Notes: generated by a model from the sequence alone, not told the origin. Positions 8,760-18,537 are shown, counted from the first letter of the stretch. The stretch is 64,000 nucleotides of DNA from Pseudomonas sp. PD9R (GCF_019200975.1 NZ_JAHTMR010000010.1:1-64000); one strand, 5' to 3'. A program made the numbers and translations.

Positions 8760-9812
8760 TCAGCGGCGCTCCTCAATTCTCGACTGGCTTTTGCTCCAGT
8801 CGGTCAACAAGCTGTAAGCCACCGCCAGCAACGTCGGGCCAATGAACAAGCCGATGAAGCCAAAGGCAATCAACCCGCCAAATACCCCCAGCAGCACAAT
8901 CACCAGTGGCAGATTCCCGCCGCGACTGATCAGGTAGGGTTTGAGCACGTTGTCCACGCCGCTGATGATAAAGGTGCCCCAAACCCCGAGGAATACCGCC
9001 ATCCCGTACTCGCCTTTCCAGGCCAGCCAGGCCGTGGCCGGAATCCATATCAGCGGCGGACCCATGGGAATCAGGCTGAGCAGGAAGGTTACGATGCCCA
9101 GTACCAAAGCACCTGGCACCCCGGCAATCAGGAATCCGATCAGCGCCAGAACTGCCTGGGCTGCTGCCGTCCCGATCACCCCGTTCACCACCCGCTGCAC
9201 CGTTCCCGCCACCAATTCGATGTAATACCCGGCTTTGTGGCCGATCAGTCGTTCCAGCAACCCGTGAACAAACGCCGCCAGACGCGGCCCGTCACGATAG
9301 AAAAAGAACACGAAGACAATGCTCAAGGTCAGTTCGAGGATGCCGCCGCCAATCTGCGCGCTACGCGCCAGCAACCAGTTGCCGACCTGGCCCAGATAAG
9401 GTTTGAGCGCCATCATCAACGCCGCGCCCTGCTGGTCGATACTGTTCCAGATACCCACCAGACGCCCGCCCACCAGCGGAACAGTGCCCAACCAGGCCGG
9501 CGCTTCCGGCAGGCCTTCGACCTGCGCGTCCTTGATGAACACCGTGGCATCGCGTATGTGGTCCGCGAGGTTGAACCCCAGCCAAACCAGAGGCACCGCC
9601 ACCAGCAGCATCCAGCCTACGGTCAGCAAAGCCGCCGCCAGCGACTCGCGGCCATTGAGCAAACGGGTCAGCAAGCGCATCAACGGCCAACTGGCGAATG
9701 CCAACACCGCGCCCCAGAACAACGCCGACCAGAACGGCGCCATCACCCAGAAGCTCGCGCCAAACAGCACCAGGAGCAGGATCTGCACCAACAGCCGATC
9801 GTTATTGATCAT
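8760..9812 (-). CDS. AI-2E/PerM-family membrane transporter
   Basis: A 350-residue integral membrane protein of the PF01594 family (YdiK/PerM/TqsA relatives). About seven or eight hydrophobic segments are visible, with the family hallmarks FFFYRDG near 170, the long GVPGALVLGIVTFLLSLIPMGPPLIWIPA region near 225-255 and the YLISRGGNLPLVIVLLGVFGGLIAFGFIGLFIGPTLLA tail signature. Family members have been linked to signal export or Na+/H+ exchange, so the cargo here is not predictable. The ATG at 9812 starts a plausible cytoplasmic N terminus. It is likely a monocistronic gene; the next gene on the same strand starts 888 bases upstream of it. Confidence 0.88.
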   Translation of the reverse strand: MINNDRLLVQILLLVLFGASFWVMAPFWSALFWGAVLAFASWPLMRLLTRLLNGRESLAAALLTVGWMLLVAVPLVWLGFNLADHIRDATVFIKDAQVEGLPEAPAWLGTVPLVGGRLVGIWNSIDQQGAALMMALKPYLGQVGNWLLARSAQIGGGILELTLSIVFVFFFYRDGPRLAAFVHGLLERLIGHKAGYYIELVAGTVQRVVNGVIGTAAAQAVLALIGFLIAGVPGALVLGIVTFLLSLIPMGPPLIWIPATAWLAWKGEYGMAVFLGVWGTFIISGVDNVLKPYLISRGGNLPLVIVLLGVFGGLIAFGFIGLFIGPTLLAVAYSLLTDWSKSQSRIEERR

Positions 9813-9881
9813 CTAAATCTCGAAAAAAGTCAGTCCGCAAAAGAATAGGCGAACGCGCGGAACGCGTTCACCTGATCAAGC

Positions 9882-10700
9882 TTATCGCAACAGTTCGAAG
9901 TGCAGACCCGCGCTTTCGACGCTGCCAGTCTCCATCCGCGCCGCGCGTACGCCCTGGTCGATCAACGCCTGCCGCCAGGCTTCGGCATTCGCTCCGGAAA
10001 TACTGATACGCAGCGTCGCGTCCAGGTTCAGGCCGCGGGAGATCAAGCGCAGCCAGGTGTCGTCCGGCGCGTGGGTCAGTTTGGGGAAGTCGAGTTCGCC
10101 GGTGCTTTTGAGTTCGCGCAATAAGGTCGCGGACGTCGGCAACAGATCGCCCAGTGGTGCGGCGGCTTCGAACTGCTCGACATGCAAATAGGCTTTGCGA
10201 TTTCCGCGAGTGATGCTGTAAAGCGCCACCAGCGTGTTGTCCTTAGGCGCCGCCAGACGCAACAGCAAATATGCCTGTTCATTATCGGAGCCGTAGAGCT
10301 TGGCGTTACCAAACACTTCATTGGCCCACAGGCTGCTTTCGCCGCAATCACGGGCCTGGCACCAGAACAGCAACTGCGCGCCCTGCTTTTGCAAGGCTTC
10401 ACGGGCATCGGTGAAAGCCTGGGTCGCCGAATGCTCCGCTGGCAACTCGTAGGTCACCGCCGTGGCATTGCCACGAGTGCTGACCTGACCATCGAAGCGT
10501 AACTGGCCGCTGATCTTGCGGATCGAACCGAGCGGGTAAATCCGCTCAAGCTCGACCGCCGGGCGATAGTCGACGATTTGCGCATCGGTCATGCGCGGCA
10601 GGATGGGCAGGTCCTGACTGCCCGGAACATCGGCAGCAAACAACAAAGGACTGAAACAGCACAGCGCCAGCAGGTTGAGGGAACGCATCGATAGACTCAT
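9882..10700 (-). CDS. DUF4892 exported protein
   Basis: A 272-residue protein with a signal peptide (MRSLNLLALCCFSPLLFAA, cleaved near residue 22) and a family-typical body. It contains a CQARDCGESSLWANEVF segment with two cysteines that can pair in the periplasm, and an OmpA-like LRISISGANAEAWRQALIDQGVRAARM tail. I recognise it as the DUF4892 family, whose function is unknown. The first start (10700) overlaps the glutathione transferase stop as ATGA, which argues for translational coupling. An internal ATG at 10688 would give a tidier signal peptide. Confidence 0.85.
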   Translation of the reverse strand: MSLSMRSLNLLALCCFSPLLFAADVPGSQDLPILPRMTDAQIVDYRPAVELERIYPLGSIRKISGQLRFDGQVSTRGNATAVTYELPAEHSATQAFTDAREALQKQGAQLLFWCQARDCGESSLWANEVFGNAKLYGSDNEQAYLLLRLAAPKDNTLVALYSITRGNRKAYLHVEQFEAAAPLGDLLPTSATLLRELKSTGELDFPKLTHAPDDTWLRLISRGLNLDATLRISISGANAEAWRQALIDQGVRAARMETGSVESAGLHFELLR

Positions 10701-11356
10701 CGGATCAGCATGGCCTGGGCACCCTTGACCGCGCTGGCATCATCGGCGCGCTCGGGCGTTCGCAACCCGCGCTGGACCGCCGGACGCGCTTCCATGGTTG
10801 CCATCCAGCGTTGCAACGCTGGCAAGCCATCCACTGACACACCGGACCACTCGTAGCCACGTACCCACGGGAACGTCGCGATGTCGGCAATGCTGTATTC
10901 GCCGGCAAGAAACTCAACGGCTTGCAGGCGCGTGTCGAGCACTTCGTAAAGACGCCGGGTTTCATGCTGATAGCGGTCGATGGCGCCCTGAAGCTTTTCC
11001 GGAAAATAACGGAAGAACACGTTGGCCTGGCCCTGCATCGGGCCGATGCCGCCCATCTGGAACATCAACCATTGCAAAGCCACCGAACGCCCCTTGGGGT
11101 CGGCGGGCAACAGTTTGCCGGTCATTTCAGCGAGGTAAATCAGGATGGCGCCGGATTCGAACACGGCAAAATCGCCGTTGGCGCGATCGACAATCGCCGG
11201 GATCCGGCCATTGGGGTTGATCTTGAGGAAGTCCGAGGACTTCTGTTCCTTTTTGTCGAAACTCAGGGCATGCACGGTGTAGGGCAGGCCGAGTTCCTCG
11301 AGCACGATAGAGACCTTGTGGCCATTCGGAGTCGCAGCGGTGTAGAGATCTATCAT
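10697..11356 (-). CDS. Glutathione S-transferase family protein
   Basis: A 219-residue protein with an N-terminal thioredoxin fold (1-80: MIDLYTAATPNGHKVSIVLEE, then the INPNGRIPAIVD cis-proline loop and FESGAILIYLA glutathione-binding segment) and an all-helical C-terminal domain (90-205). It resembles the YfcG/YghU group, which use a Thr/Asn pair (TAATPNG) rather than a catalytic Tyr and act as disulfide-bond oxidoreductases. The frame is open further up to 11410, but GGGAGA lies properly ahead of the ATG at 11356. Its stop overlaps the DUF4892 start by four bases, and it follows two hydrolase genes on the same strand. Confidence 0.9.
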   Translation of the reverse strand: MIDLYTAATPNGHKVSIVLEELGLPYTVHALSFDKKEQKSSDFLKINPNGRIPAIVDRANGDFAVFESGAILIYLAEMTGKLLPADPKGRSVALQWLMFQMGGIGPMQGQANVFFRYFPEKLQGAIDRYQHETRRLYEVLDTRLQAVEFLAGEYSIADIATFPWVRGYEWSGVSVDGLPALQRWMATMEARPAVQRGLRTPERADDASAVKGAQAMLIR

Positions 11357-11406
11357 GGTTGTCTCCCATTTCAACCCGCCCAGCCTCGACAGTTGCCCGG
11401 CGCAAG

Positions 11407-12261
11407 TCAAGGAACGGCGAAGAACCGATTGAAACAGTCTGCGACAAGGTCGGCACCGGACTCGTCATTCAGGTGTAAATGATGGCCACCTGGCAGCTGT
11501 TCACGGCTAAAGGGTAGACGCTCCAGCAGCTCAGGATGTTTGGCGAGCATGCCATCGGCAGCTACCACCAGTTTTGCAGGGCAACTGACCCGCTGGACGA
11601 AGGCCATGGCCTGTTCAGTTGTAAGACGCAGCGGAGATGGCAGCGTGAGGCGGTTGTCGGTGCGCCAGGTGTAACCGCCCGGCACCGGCATCAAGCCACG
11701 TTGCGCCAGCAGTTCGGCGGCTTCGCGGCTGACGGCTACCAAACCCTTCATGCGTGCTTCGATGGCTCGCTCAAGGGAGTTGTAGACCGGCTTGCGTTTT
11801 TCCTGCAGGTCCAGTTGCGCTTGCAGGGCCGTACCCATGCGCTCGGCAGCATTTTCGCCTTTGTCTGTAGGAGGAATGACTCCGTCAATCAACGCCAGAT
11901 GAGTAACACGCTCCGGCATCGAGCCCGCGAGGATCAACGACGCAATCGCCCCCATGGAATGTCCCAGGAGTGCAAACCTCTTTAGCCCCAGTTGCTCGGC
12001 GACTTGCAGCACATCGTGGGCATAGTCCCACATCGCGTATCCGGCACCGGCCGGGCGATGCCCGGAGTGACCGTGGCCGGCCATGTCCAGCGCAATAATG
12101 CGCAGGCCTTTGAGTTTCGGCGCCAGGCGCGCGAAGCTGTTGGCGTTGTCCAGCCAACCGTGCAGGGCAATCACCGGCAAACCGTCTTCGGGGCCGAACA
12201 GGTGCGCCGCCAGCTCGATGTGCGGCAGGCTCAGACGGACTTCTTCGACGACGTTGCTCAT
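11407..12261 (-). CDS. Alpha/beta-fold hydrolase
   Basis: A 284-residue alpha/beta hydrolase with the oxyanion segment LHGWLDNANSF (33-43), an ALDMAGHGHSGHR loop (57-69), nucleophile elbow GHSMGA with Ser102, and GGHHLHLN carrying the catalytic histidine near the C terminus. The sequence looks like serine hydrolase-like protein and MEST-type relatives, but the substrate is unknown. The ATG at 12261 overlaps the stop of the next upstream gene as ATGA, which decides it over an in-frame TTG six bases earlier. Confidence 0.88.
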   Translation of the reverse strand: MSNVVEEVRLSLPHIELAAHLFGPEDGLPVIALHGWLDNANSFARLAPKLKGLRIIALDMAGHGHSGHRPAGAGYAMWDYAHDVLQVAEQLGLKRFALLGHSMGAIASLILAGSMPERVTHLALIDGVIPPTDKGENAAERMGTALQAQLDLQEKRKPVYNSLERAIEARMKGLVAVSREAAELLAQRGLMPVPGGYTWRTDNRLTLPSPLRLTTEQAMAFVQRVSCPAKLVVAADGMLAKHPELLERLPFSREQLPGGHHLHLNDESGADLVADCFNRFFAVP

Positions 12262-13064
12262 GCGCAATCCTGTTGGCGACGACCGTCCCAGCGACTGAAC
12301 AGGTTTTTCAGCAGCGTGGCGGTGTCTTGCGGGCGTTCGAGAGGAAACATGTGGCCGCCGGGCATGGTAAGGGATTCACCCAACGGCATGCGCCCGACCG
12401 AACTGACGTGATGACGCATCACCACCCGGCTACTGTGCCCGCGCACCACCGCCAGCGGCACTTTCAATTGCCGTGCGCGGCCAGGACTGGTGTGCGGTAC
12501 GCCACGATAAATGCTGATTTCCGTGGCTGGATCGAAGCGCAGGCGAAGCTTGTCGCCGACCTGATGCAAACCATGCTGCAAATAGGCGTCGAAGCATTCC
12601 GGATCGAAGCCGCGGAACAGGGTCTTACCGGAGAAATAGCGACGGGCGCTTTCCAGGTCGGCAAATTCTTCGCGCCGCCCCAGCGTACGACCGGCCGGGG
12701 TCAGGCGATCAATGAAACCGAAGCGCTTGGCGGCTCGGATAACCCACTGATCGGTACGCGTCAGTACCGGCGAATCGAGCATGACTACCCCGCGATACAG
12801 CTCAGGACAACGCAACGCCGCATGCAGGTGCAGTACGCCGCCGAAGGAATGGCCGACGCCCCACACCGGCTCAGGTTGCTGCTGCAGATGATGGATCAGT
12901 TCGTCCACCAGGTTGTACCAATTGTCGTCCGCCGGGTAACGCGGGTCATGGGCATGCTGCTCCAGATGCGTCACCTGATACTCGGGCGCCAGCGCCGCGA
13001 ACAGCTTGCCGTAGGTCGCTGACGGAAACCCGTTGGCGTGGGCGAAAAATATCTGCTGCGACAT
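12258..13064 (-). CDS. Alpha/beta-fold hydrolase
   Basis: A 268-residue alpha/beta hydrolase, first gene of the minus-strand cluster with the hydrolase, glutathione transferase and DUF4892 genes. Key points are AHANGFPSATY (8-18) in place of the usual HG oxyanion motif, nucleophile elbow GHSFGG with Ser73, the LDSPVL strand, and PGGHMFPLERP with the catalytic histidine. The HANGFP variant is typical of a small group of proteobacterial hydrolases without assigned substrate. The two hydrolases differ enough that they look like separate subfamilies rather than a recent duplication. The promoter should lie in 13065-13261. Confidence 0.88.
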   Translation of the reverse strand: MSQQIFFAHANGFPSATYGKLFAALAPEYQVTHLEQHAHDPRYPADDNWYNLVDELIHHLQQQPEPVWGVGHSFGGVLHLHAALRCPELYRGVVMLDSPVLTRTDQWVIRAAKRFGFIDRLTPAGRTLGRREEFADLESARRYFSGKTLFRGFDPECFDAYLQHGLHQVGDKLRLRFDPATEISIYRGVPHTSPGRARQLKVPLAVVRGHSSRVVMRHHVSSVGRMPLGESLTMPGGHMFPLERPQDTATLLKNLFSRWDGRRQQDCA

Positions 13065-13261
13065 ACCGGCGATCCATCAACGAAAACAGAGCCCGATTGT
13101 CCGCAAGGGCGTCGATATCTGCAATGACCGTAACTGCCAGGAATGATGACAGTCGCGCCGTGGCTATGTCCTTGAACACGCTCGCACCTGTTATTTCTGA
13201 CAGTTGACAGTCAAGTCGCAACACGCGGATAAGAACACTGTCTCGCACAGGTACAGGCACG

Positions 13262-16200
13262 ATGGTCATCACTCACGCCAATACTCCCGCCATCAAAGCG
13301 TTCGACCCTCGCGGGCTCGGCGTGCGTGGCGTGGTATATCACCGGCGTGACGGTGGATCTGCCTCCGAGAGCCATATCACCCAGCAGGTGCACGATGCAG
13401 CCGGGCGGGCGGTGTTCAGCCGCGACCCACGCCTGTTCCGTCTGCATCAGGCGGGTCAACCGGCCGCCAATCATATCAATGTGTTCAACCTAACGGGTAC
13501 GGTGTTGCTGTCGCAAAACAGCGATGCCGGCTGGCGACTGGGAATGCTCGGCGAGGATGGGCAAAGCGTGGAAGGCTGGGATCAGAAGCTCAGCCACAGT
13601 GGCGTAGCCTATGACCGGCAACGACGTCCGGTGGCTATGTTCGAACGCGCCCTCGATGAGCCGGAACACTGCACCGGGCGTTTTTCCTACGCCGATGCCA
13701 GTGCCGATGATGGGCACAACCGACGTGGCCAGTTGATTCGCAATGACGACACTGCTGGCACCCTGAACTTCACGGAGTTCAGCATCGCCGGCACGTTGTT
13801 GCAGCACAGCCGTACATTCATCGCCGATCCAGAATGGGTGGTGGACTGGCCCGAGGCCGAGCCCGAACGCGATGTTTTTCTGGAACACCAACAGGCCGTT
13901 AGCCGCACTGACTGCAATGCCGCAGGCGAACCCGTCAGTCAGACCGATGCCTTGGGCAATCGACAGACATTTACTCAGACACGTGCTGGCGAATTGTGCG
14001 AAGTCCGTCTGAAACTTGCCGCCGAGTCCGATGAAAAAACCCTGGTCAGTGAAATCCAGTACAACGCCTTCGGCCAGATCGAGCGACAGCGTGCGGGAAA
14101 TGGCGTCATTTCCTGCGCGACATTTCGCCTCGAAGATGGCCGACTTGAACGCCTGAAGGCTTACGTTTCCGATCAACCGGCGCTGCAAGACCTGACTTAC
14201 GAATACGATGCGGTGGGCAACATCACCTGCATCAGCGACGCCGCCGAAGCGACCCGGTTTCACCGGAATCAGCGCATTGAACCGAGCAATCGCTACCACT
14301 ACGACTCGCTTTACCGGCTGATAGAAGCCAGCGGCCGGCAGATTCGCAACGCCCCCGGCGGGCCGCAATTACCGTCGTTCCAGTGCGAGCCTGACCCTGG
14401 ACAACTGGAAAACTACACGCGGACCTACACCTACGATGAGGCTGGCAACCTGAAGGTCATGCAGCACCAGGCGGCCAGTGCCAGTCGCACCGAACACACC
14501 GCCATCGCCGGCGTCAATAATCGCAGCCTGCCGGAAAAGGCTAATGGCGACCTGCCTGATGAGTTGGAAATTGCCGCTGGTTTTGATCTCAATGGCAACC
14601 GTCTCGAACTTCAACCGGGGCAAGACTTGCGATGGGATCGGCGTAATCAGTTGTGCCAGGTCGAGCAGATTGTGCGCGAAGACGAGCCGAACGATTGCGA
14701 ATGTTATGTGTACGACGGCAGTGGCCTGCGCCAGCGAAAAATCCGCAAAGCCTATACCGGCACGTTGACCCGGACTCACGAAACCCGTTACCTGCCGGGT
14801 GTGGAAATCCGCACATCCGCCGACGAAGTCCTGCATGTCATCACGGTCAGGGCCGGGCGCGGTACGGTTCAGGTTCTGCATTGGGAAAAAAGGCAGCCGA
14901 GCGGCATTCCTCAGGACCAGCAACGCTACAGTTTCACCGATCATTTGGGCTCCAGCACCCTCGAACTGGACGAGGCAGCGTTACTCATCTCATGCGAAAG
15001 CTACTACCCCTACGGTGGAACTTGTTGGTGGGCGGGGCGCAACAAGCTGGAAGCCGGTTACAAAACGCTTCGCTACTCGGGGCAGGAACGGGACGCTACC
15101 GGGCTTTATTACTATGGGTTTCGCTATTACGTGCCGTGGTGTCAGCGCTGGTTGAATGCAGACCCGGCGGGGACGGCCGATGGGCTGAATCTGTTTGCCA
15201 TGGTGCACGGCAACCCGATCAGGTTTGTTGATATGCAGGGGTTGAGCGCAGGTGAAACATTGCATGCGGTTACAGCATCGGCAGCCAGGGAGTTGACCAG
15301 CGCCTTTATCGCCTCCGCCGCGCAGTATGCTGCGACAGCGGTGCTGAATCCGATCAACTTGGGCGTGACCCTCACCGGTGCTGTTCTGGGCGGTGCATCC
15401 GGGGCAGTGAGTGGCTACGCCACAGCGAATTGGGCGCAGAACCGGCTATCGGTTGAAGATATGGAGAGTTGGGCTCCATTCATTGCTAAAGTCTCCGGAG
15501 CTGCAATGGGCGCAGCTCTCGGTGCAGCCCCTTCGCTGGTCGGTCATTTCAACCCCAGTGGCAATACCGCCGCTGCGACGCAAATTGGCGGTATGTTTGG
15601 AGCCCTGTTTCGCGAATTGTCCTTTCAGAAGCTGCTCAATGCCGGTCCGAACAATGTAATTCCCGGTGGTCCAGACATCGTTACCGGATTGAGCGGCTCC
15701 GCCGCCGTGGGTCTGACAGGTGGGGCCGCAGGGTATGCAGGTGCAATATTGTTCGGCAGTAGCAATGCTGGCCGTGCACTTCAGTCAACGGTGATCACTC
15801 CACTGGCCACAATGATGGGGACCGGCAGTTCTTCACTTGTAAGAGCCGCACGGGGTGCCGCTAACGTGCCAGCAAAACAGGAGGACTCACCGTTCAATCC
15901 GGCCAAAGGTGTGCTCGGCGTCACTAGTCGGCATTTCCTCGCCTCTTTAGGTCAGTTAGCGAATCAGGCCGTGGAACAAATGCCTGGTTACAGTAATTTG
16001 TCCCCGGAAATCAGAGCAGGCTTAGCACGAGCCGTCGGCAATGCGATTGGCGAGATGCGCCTGACTTATATGAATGCCCTCAATCCGGGGTTGTTCGCAG
16101 AACTTGGTCAAACGGCCTGGGACGTGGAAAGCCAAGCCATCGGGCTTGGCGTCCAGCGCGAGAATGTGCCGACCTCTTCCAGCCAAGCTTACGATCCGGC

Positions 16201-16279
16201 AGCAACCGAAGTTTTTCACATGACCAGTGAACCGAAGCGCGGTCAACGAAATTACAAAAGATCAACGCTGAACTTTTGA
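13262..16279 (+). CDS. TccC-like RHS-repeat toxin (C component of Tc toxin family)
   Basis: A 1005-residue protein with two parts. Residues 1-661 are a TccC-type core: the N-terminal HANTPAIKAFDPRGLGVRGVVYHR motif, repeated YD/RHS strands (TYEYDAVGN, YHYDSLYRL, TYTYDEAGN, YVYDGSGLR), and the RHS-associated core YSGQERDATGLYYYGFRYY...RWLNADPAGTADGLNLFAMVHGNP. This ends in VDMQGL, the position where family members cleave themselves using Asp residues equivalent to those in NADP and VDMQ. Residues 662-1005 are the exchangeable toxin region. It is Gly/Ala-rich with several GxxxG-like hydrophobic stretches and no catalytic motif I recognise. By eye this part has lower GC than the core. No TcA or TcB gene is nearby, the Shine-Dalgarno site is weak, and the gene stands alone. 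Confidence 0.88.
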   Translation: MVITHANTPAIKAFDPRGLGVRGVVYHRRDGGSASESHITQQVHDAAGRAVFSRDPRLFRLHQAGQPAANHINVFNLTGTVLLSQNSDAGWRLGMLGEDGQSVEGWDQKLSHSGVAYDRQRRPVAMFERALDEPEHCTGRFSYADASADDGHNRRGQLIRNDDTAGTLNFTEFSIAGTLLQHSRTFIADPEWVVDWPEAEPERDVFLEHQQAVSRTDCNAAGEPVSQTDALGNRQTFTQTRAGELCEVRLKLAAESDEKTLVSEIQYNAFGQIERQRAGNGVISCATFRLEDGRLERLKAYVSDQPALQDLTYEYDAVGNITCISDAAEATRFHRNQRIEPSNRYHYDSLYRLIEASGRQIRNAPGGPQLPSFQCEPDPGQLENYTRTYTYDEAGNLKVMQHQAASASRTEHTAIAGVNNRSLPEKANGDLPDELEIAAGFDLNGNRLELQPGQDLRWDRRNQLCQVEQIVREDEPNDCECYVYDGSGLRQRKIRKAYTGTLTRTHETRYLPGVEIRTSADEVLHVITVRAGRGTVQVLHWEKRQPSGIPQDQQRYSFTDHLGSSTLELDEAALLISCESYYPYGGTCWWAGRNKLEAGYKTLRYSGQERDATGLYYYGFRYYVPWCQRWLNADPAGTADGLNLFAMVHGNPIRFVDMQGLSAGETLHAVTASAARELTSAFIASAAQYAATAVLNPINLGVTLTGAVLGGASGAVSGYATANWAQNRLSVEDMESWAPFIAKVSGAAMGAALGAAPSLVGHFNPSGNTAAATQIGGMFGALFRELSFQKLLNAGPNNVIPGGPDIVTGLSGSAAVGLTGGAAGYAGAILFGSSNAGRALQSTVITPLATMMGTGSSSLVRAARGAANVPAKQEDSPFNPAKGVLGVTSRHFLASLGQLANQAVEQMPGYSNLSPEIRAGLARAVGNAIGEMRLTYMNALNPGLFAELGQTAWDVESQAIGLGVQRENVPTSSSQAYDPAATEVFHMTSEPKRGQRNYKRSTLNF

Positions 16280-16310
16280 CCGTGTTGTCGCCCAGAGAAA
16301 AGATGCGTTT

Positions 16311-16754
16311 TCAACGACCCGGCGGAGTCTCCCCCAACGGCACCACCGCCATGGTCAACCGCGACACACAGCTGGCCTTGCCCTCTTCGCTGGTCAACCG
16401 AATGTCCCAGACATGCGTCGTGCGCCCAATGTGAATCGCCTTCGCCACCGCTGTCACCCGCCCACTGCGCAGGCCGCGCAGATGGTTGGCATTGATTTCC
16501 AGGCCCACGCAATAAAATTTGCTGGCGTCGATGCACAGGTAACTGGCCATGGAGCCAACGGTTTCGGCCAGCACCACCGAGGCGCCACCGTGCAGCAAGC
16601 CGTAGGGCTGATGGGTGCGATGGTCGATGACCATACTCGCGCTCAGTGACTCTTCGTCAAAGGCTTCGAAGCGGATATCCAGCACTTCGCCGATGGTGTT
16701 TTTCTGGATTGCGTTCAACTGCTCGATGTTGGGAGTGGTGCGCCACAGACTCAT
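16311..16754 (-). CDS. Hotdog-fold thioesterase (PaaI/YbdB type)
   Basis: A 147-residue hotdog thioesterase. The family signature is QPYGLLHGGASVVLAETVGSMAS, with the catalytic Glu in the long helix, followed by GLEINANHLRGLRSGRVTAVAKAIHIGRTTHVWDI. It should hydrolyse acyl- or aryl-CoA thioesters in the cytoplasm. The frame opens at 16799, but the ATG at 16754 has AAAGGAAAG ahead of it and the usual MSLWRTTPN start. It begins 32 bases after the acyl-CoA ligase stop on the same strand, so the two are likely cotranscribed: one makes CoA thioesters and the other removes CoA. Confidence 0.88.
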   Translation of the reverse strand: MSLWRTTPNIEQLNAIQKNTIGEVLDIRFEAFDEESLSASMVIDHRTHQPYGLLHGGASVVLAETVGSMASYLCIDASKFYCVGLEINANHLRGLRSGRVTAVAKAIHIGRTTHVWDIRLTSEEGKASCVSRLTMAVVPLGETPPGR

Positions 16755-16786
16755 CGCTGCTTTCCTTTGTGGGTTTTGTTCGTGAC

Positions 16787-18454
16787 TCAATCCTGCCACA
16801 GCACCGCCTCATTGCGCTCGCTCCATTCCTCGAAGCGGGCGCCATAAGCGGCTTCGATGACGTTGCGCTTGATCTTCAGCGTTGGCGTAAGAAAACCGTT
16901 TTCCACCGCCCAACTGTCCTTGACCACCACCAGTCGCCGCAAACGTTCGTGTTTGTCGAGGGCGCCGTTGACCTCCTCCAGCAGCTTTTCCAGGCTCGAA
17001 TGCAGGCCGGCTCGCGCCGCTCCGCCCGCGTCTTGCTGCCCGACCGCCGAAAGTACGCACAAGCCCAGCGGTGCCAGCAAACCATCGCCCACCACGCACA
17101 CTTGCTCGATACGCGAATGCACCGCCAGGCGATTTTCAATCGGTGCCGGGGCCACGTATTTGCCTTTGCTGGTCTTGAAAATCTCCTTCAGGCGCCCGGT
17201 CAGGCGCAGATTGCCTTCGGCGTCTTCCTCACCTTTGTCACCGGTGCGCAGAAAACCGTCCTCGGTGATGGTCTCGGCGGTTTTCAGTGGTTCCTTGAAA
17301 TAGCCGACCATGGTCGCGCCGCTGCGCACGAGGACCTCGCCCGTTTCATCGATCCGTACCTCGACCTCCGGGCAAGGCTTGCCGATCCAGCCGGGTTTGT
17401 TCTGACCAGGCAGGCAAATGTGCGAATAGCCGCAGCTTTCGGTCATGCCGTAGACCTCTAATACATCCAGCCCGAGCTTTCGGTACCACAGCAACAGGGT
17501 CTGCGGCACCGGTGCGGCACCCGACAAAGCAATGCGCAAGGCATCGAGTCCTAACCCGGCGAGTACCTTGTGCCCGACACGCTTACCGATAATCGGCAGG
17601 CCTAGCAGGAAGTCGAGGCGTTTTGCCGGGATCTTGCTGTACACGCCCATCTGGAATTTGGTCCAGATTCGCGGCACGCCAAACAGCGCGGTCGGTCGCG
17701 CACGTTTCAGATCAACGAGAAAGGTATCGAGGCTCTCGGCAAAGAACACGGTTTGCCCGGTGTAAATCGACGCCAGTTCGACAAACATCCGCTCGGCGAC
17801 ATGGCACAGCGGCAGATAGGACAGAAGTCGATCCGACTCATTGAGGCCGAACAATTGTGTGCCACGAGTGGTGGCAAATCCCAGGTTAGCAAAGCTGTGC
17901 ATCACGCCCTTGGGCATGCCGGTGGTGCCGGAGGTGTAAATAATGGTCGCCAGTTGATCGGCGGCGGGTTTCGGATCGTCCTGGATTGGCGAGCTTCGTT
18001 GCAGATCGGCCCAGCTGAAATCGAAGGTGCCCGGTGGATGCAATGGCAGGCTGATGGTCGGCAAATCCGCGCTGACTCCACGGGACATGCCCGGCCAGTC
18101 GTCAAGTTTGCCGATGAAGGCCAACGCCGCTTCCGAATGTTCCAGCACCTGGGCGACCGACTCGGCGGTGAGGTTCGGGTACAGCGGCACCGACACATGT
18201 CCGGCCATCCAGATCGCCAGGTCGGCAATGATCCAGTGGGCGCAGTTTTTCGAGATAAGGGCAATGTGACTGCCTTGGGGCAACTCCCGCGCCCGTAACC
18301 AGTGCGCAGCGCAGCGAGCCTGATGCCCGACGTCGGCCCAGGTCAGGGTCTCGACTTGTCCGCCGCCGATAGGCTGGACCAAAAAGCGCTGGCGGGGATG
18401 ACGGGCCTCACGCTCGTAGAAAACGTCCAGCGGCAAACGAAAAGCAGCAGACAT
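16787..18454 (-). CDS. AMP-binding acyl-CoA ligase (long-chain type)
   Basis: A 555-residue adenylate-forming enzyme. Motifs in order: YTSGTTGMPKG (173-183, P-loop), YLPLCHVAERMFVE, VYGMTESCG (A5), FLRTGDKGEEDAEGNLRLTGRLKEIFKTSKGKYVAP (hinge and A8), and a C-terminal TLKIKRNVIEAAY with the catalytic Lys region. It should activate a carboxylic acid with ATP and load it on CoA. It resembles long-chain fatty acid ligases of the FAA1/FadD15 type rather than E. coli FadD. The chosen ATG starts MSAAFRLPLD; a longer frame to 18505 exists. The adjacent thioesterase gene follows after 32 bases. Confidence 0.9.
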   Translation of the reverse strand: MSAAFRLPLDVFYEREARHPRQRFLVQPIGGGQVETLTWADVGHQARCAAHWLRARELPQGSHIALISKNCAHWIIADLAIWMAGHVSVPLYPNLTAESVAQVLEHSEAALAFIGKLDDWPGMSRGVSADLPTISLPLHPPGTFDFSWADLQRSSPIQDDPKPAADQLATIIYTSGTTGMPKGVMHSFANLGFATTRGTQLFGLNESDRLLSYLPLCHVAERMFVELASIYTGQTVFFAESLDTFLVDLKRARPTALFGVPRIWTKFQMGVYSKIPAKRLDFLLGLPIIGKRVGHKVLAGLGLDALRIALSGAAPVPQTLLLWYRKLGLDVLEVYGMTESCGYSHICLPGQNKPGWIGKPCPEVEVRIDETGEVLVRSGATMVGYFKEPLKTAETITEDGFLRTGDKGEEDAEGNLRLTGRLKEIFKTSKGKYVAPAPIENRLAVHSRIEQVCVVGDGLLAPLGLCVLSAVGQQDAGGAARAGLHSSLEKLLEEVNGALDKHERLRRLVVVKDSWAVENGFLTPTLKIKRNVIEAAYGARFEEWSERNEAVLWQD

Positions 18455-18537
18455 GCGACTCGCTCCTTTATTTTTGGTCTGGAGCAAGCGTAGCCAACCA
18501 AGCAAGTGCTTGGTTAATTATTTTAGAAGCAAAGGCA

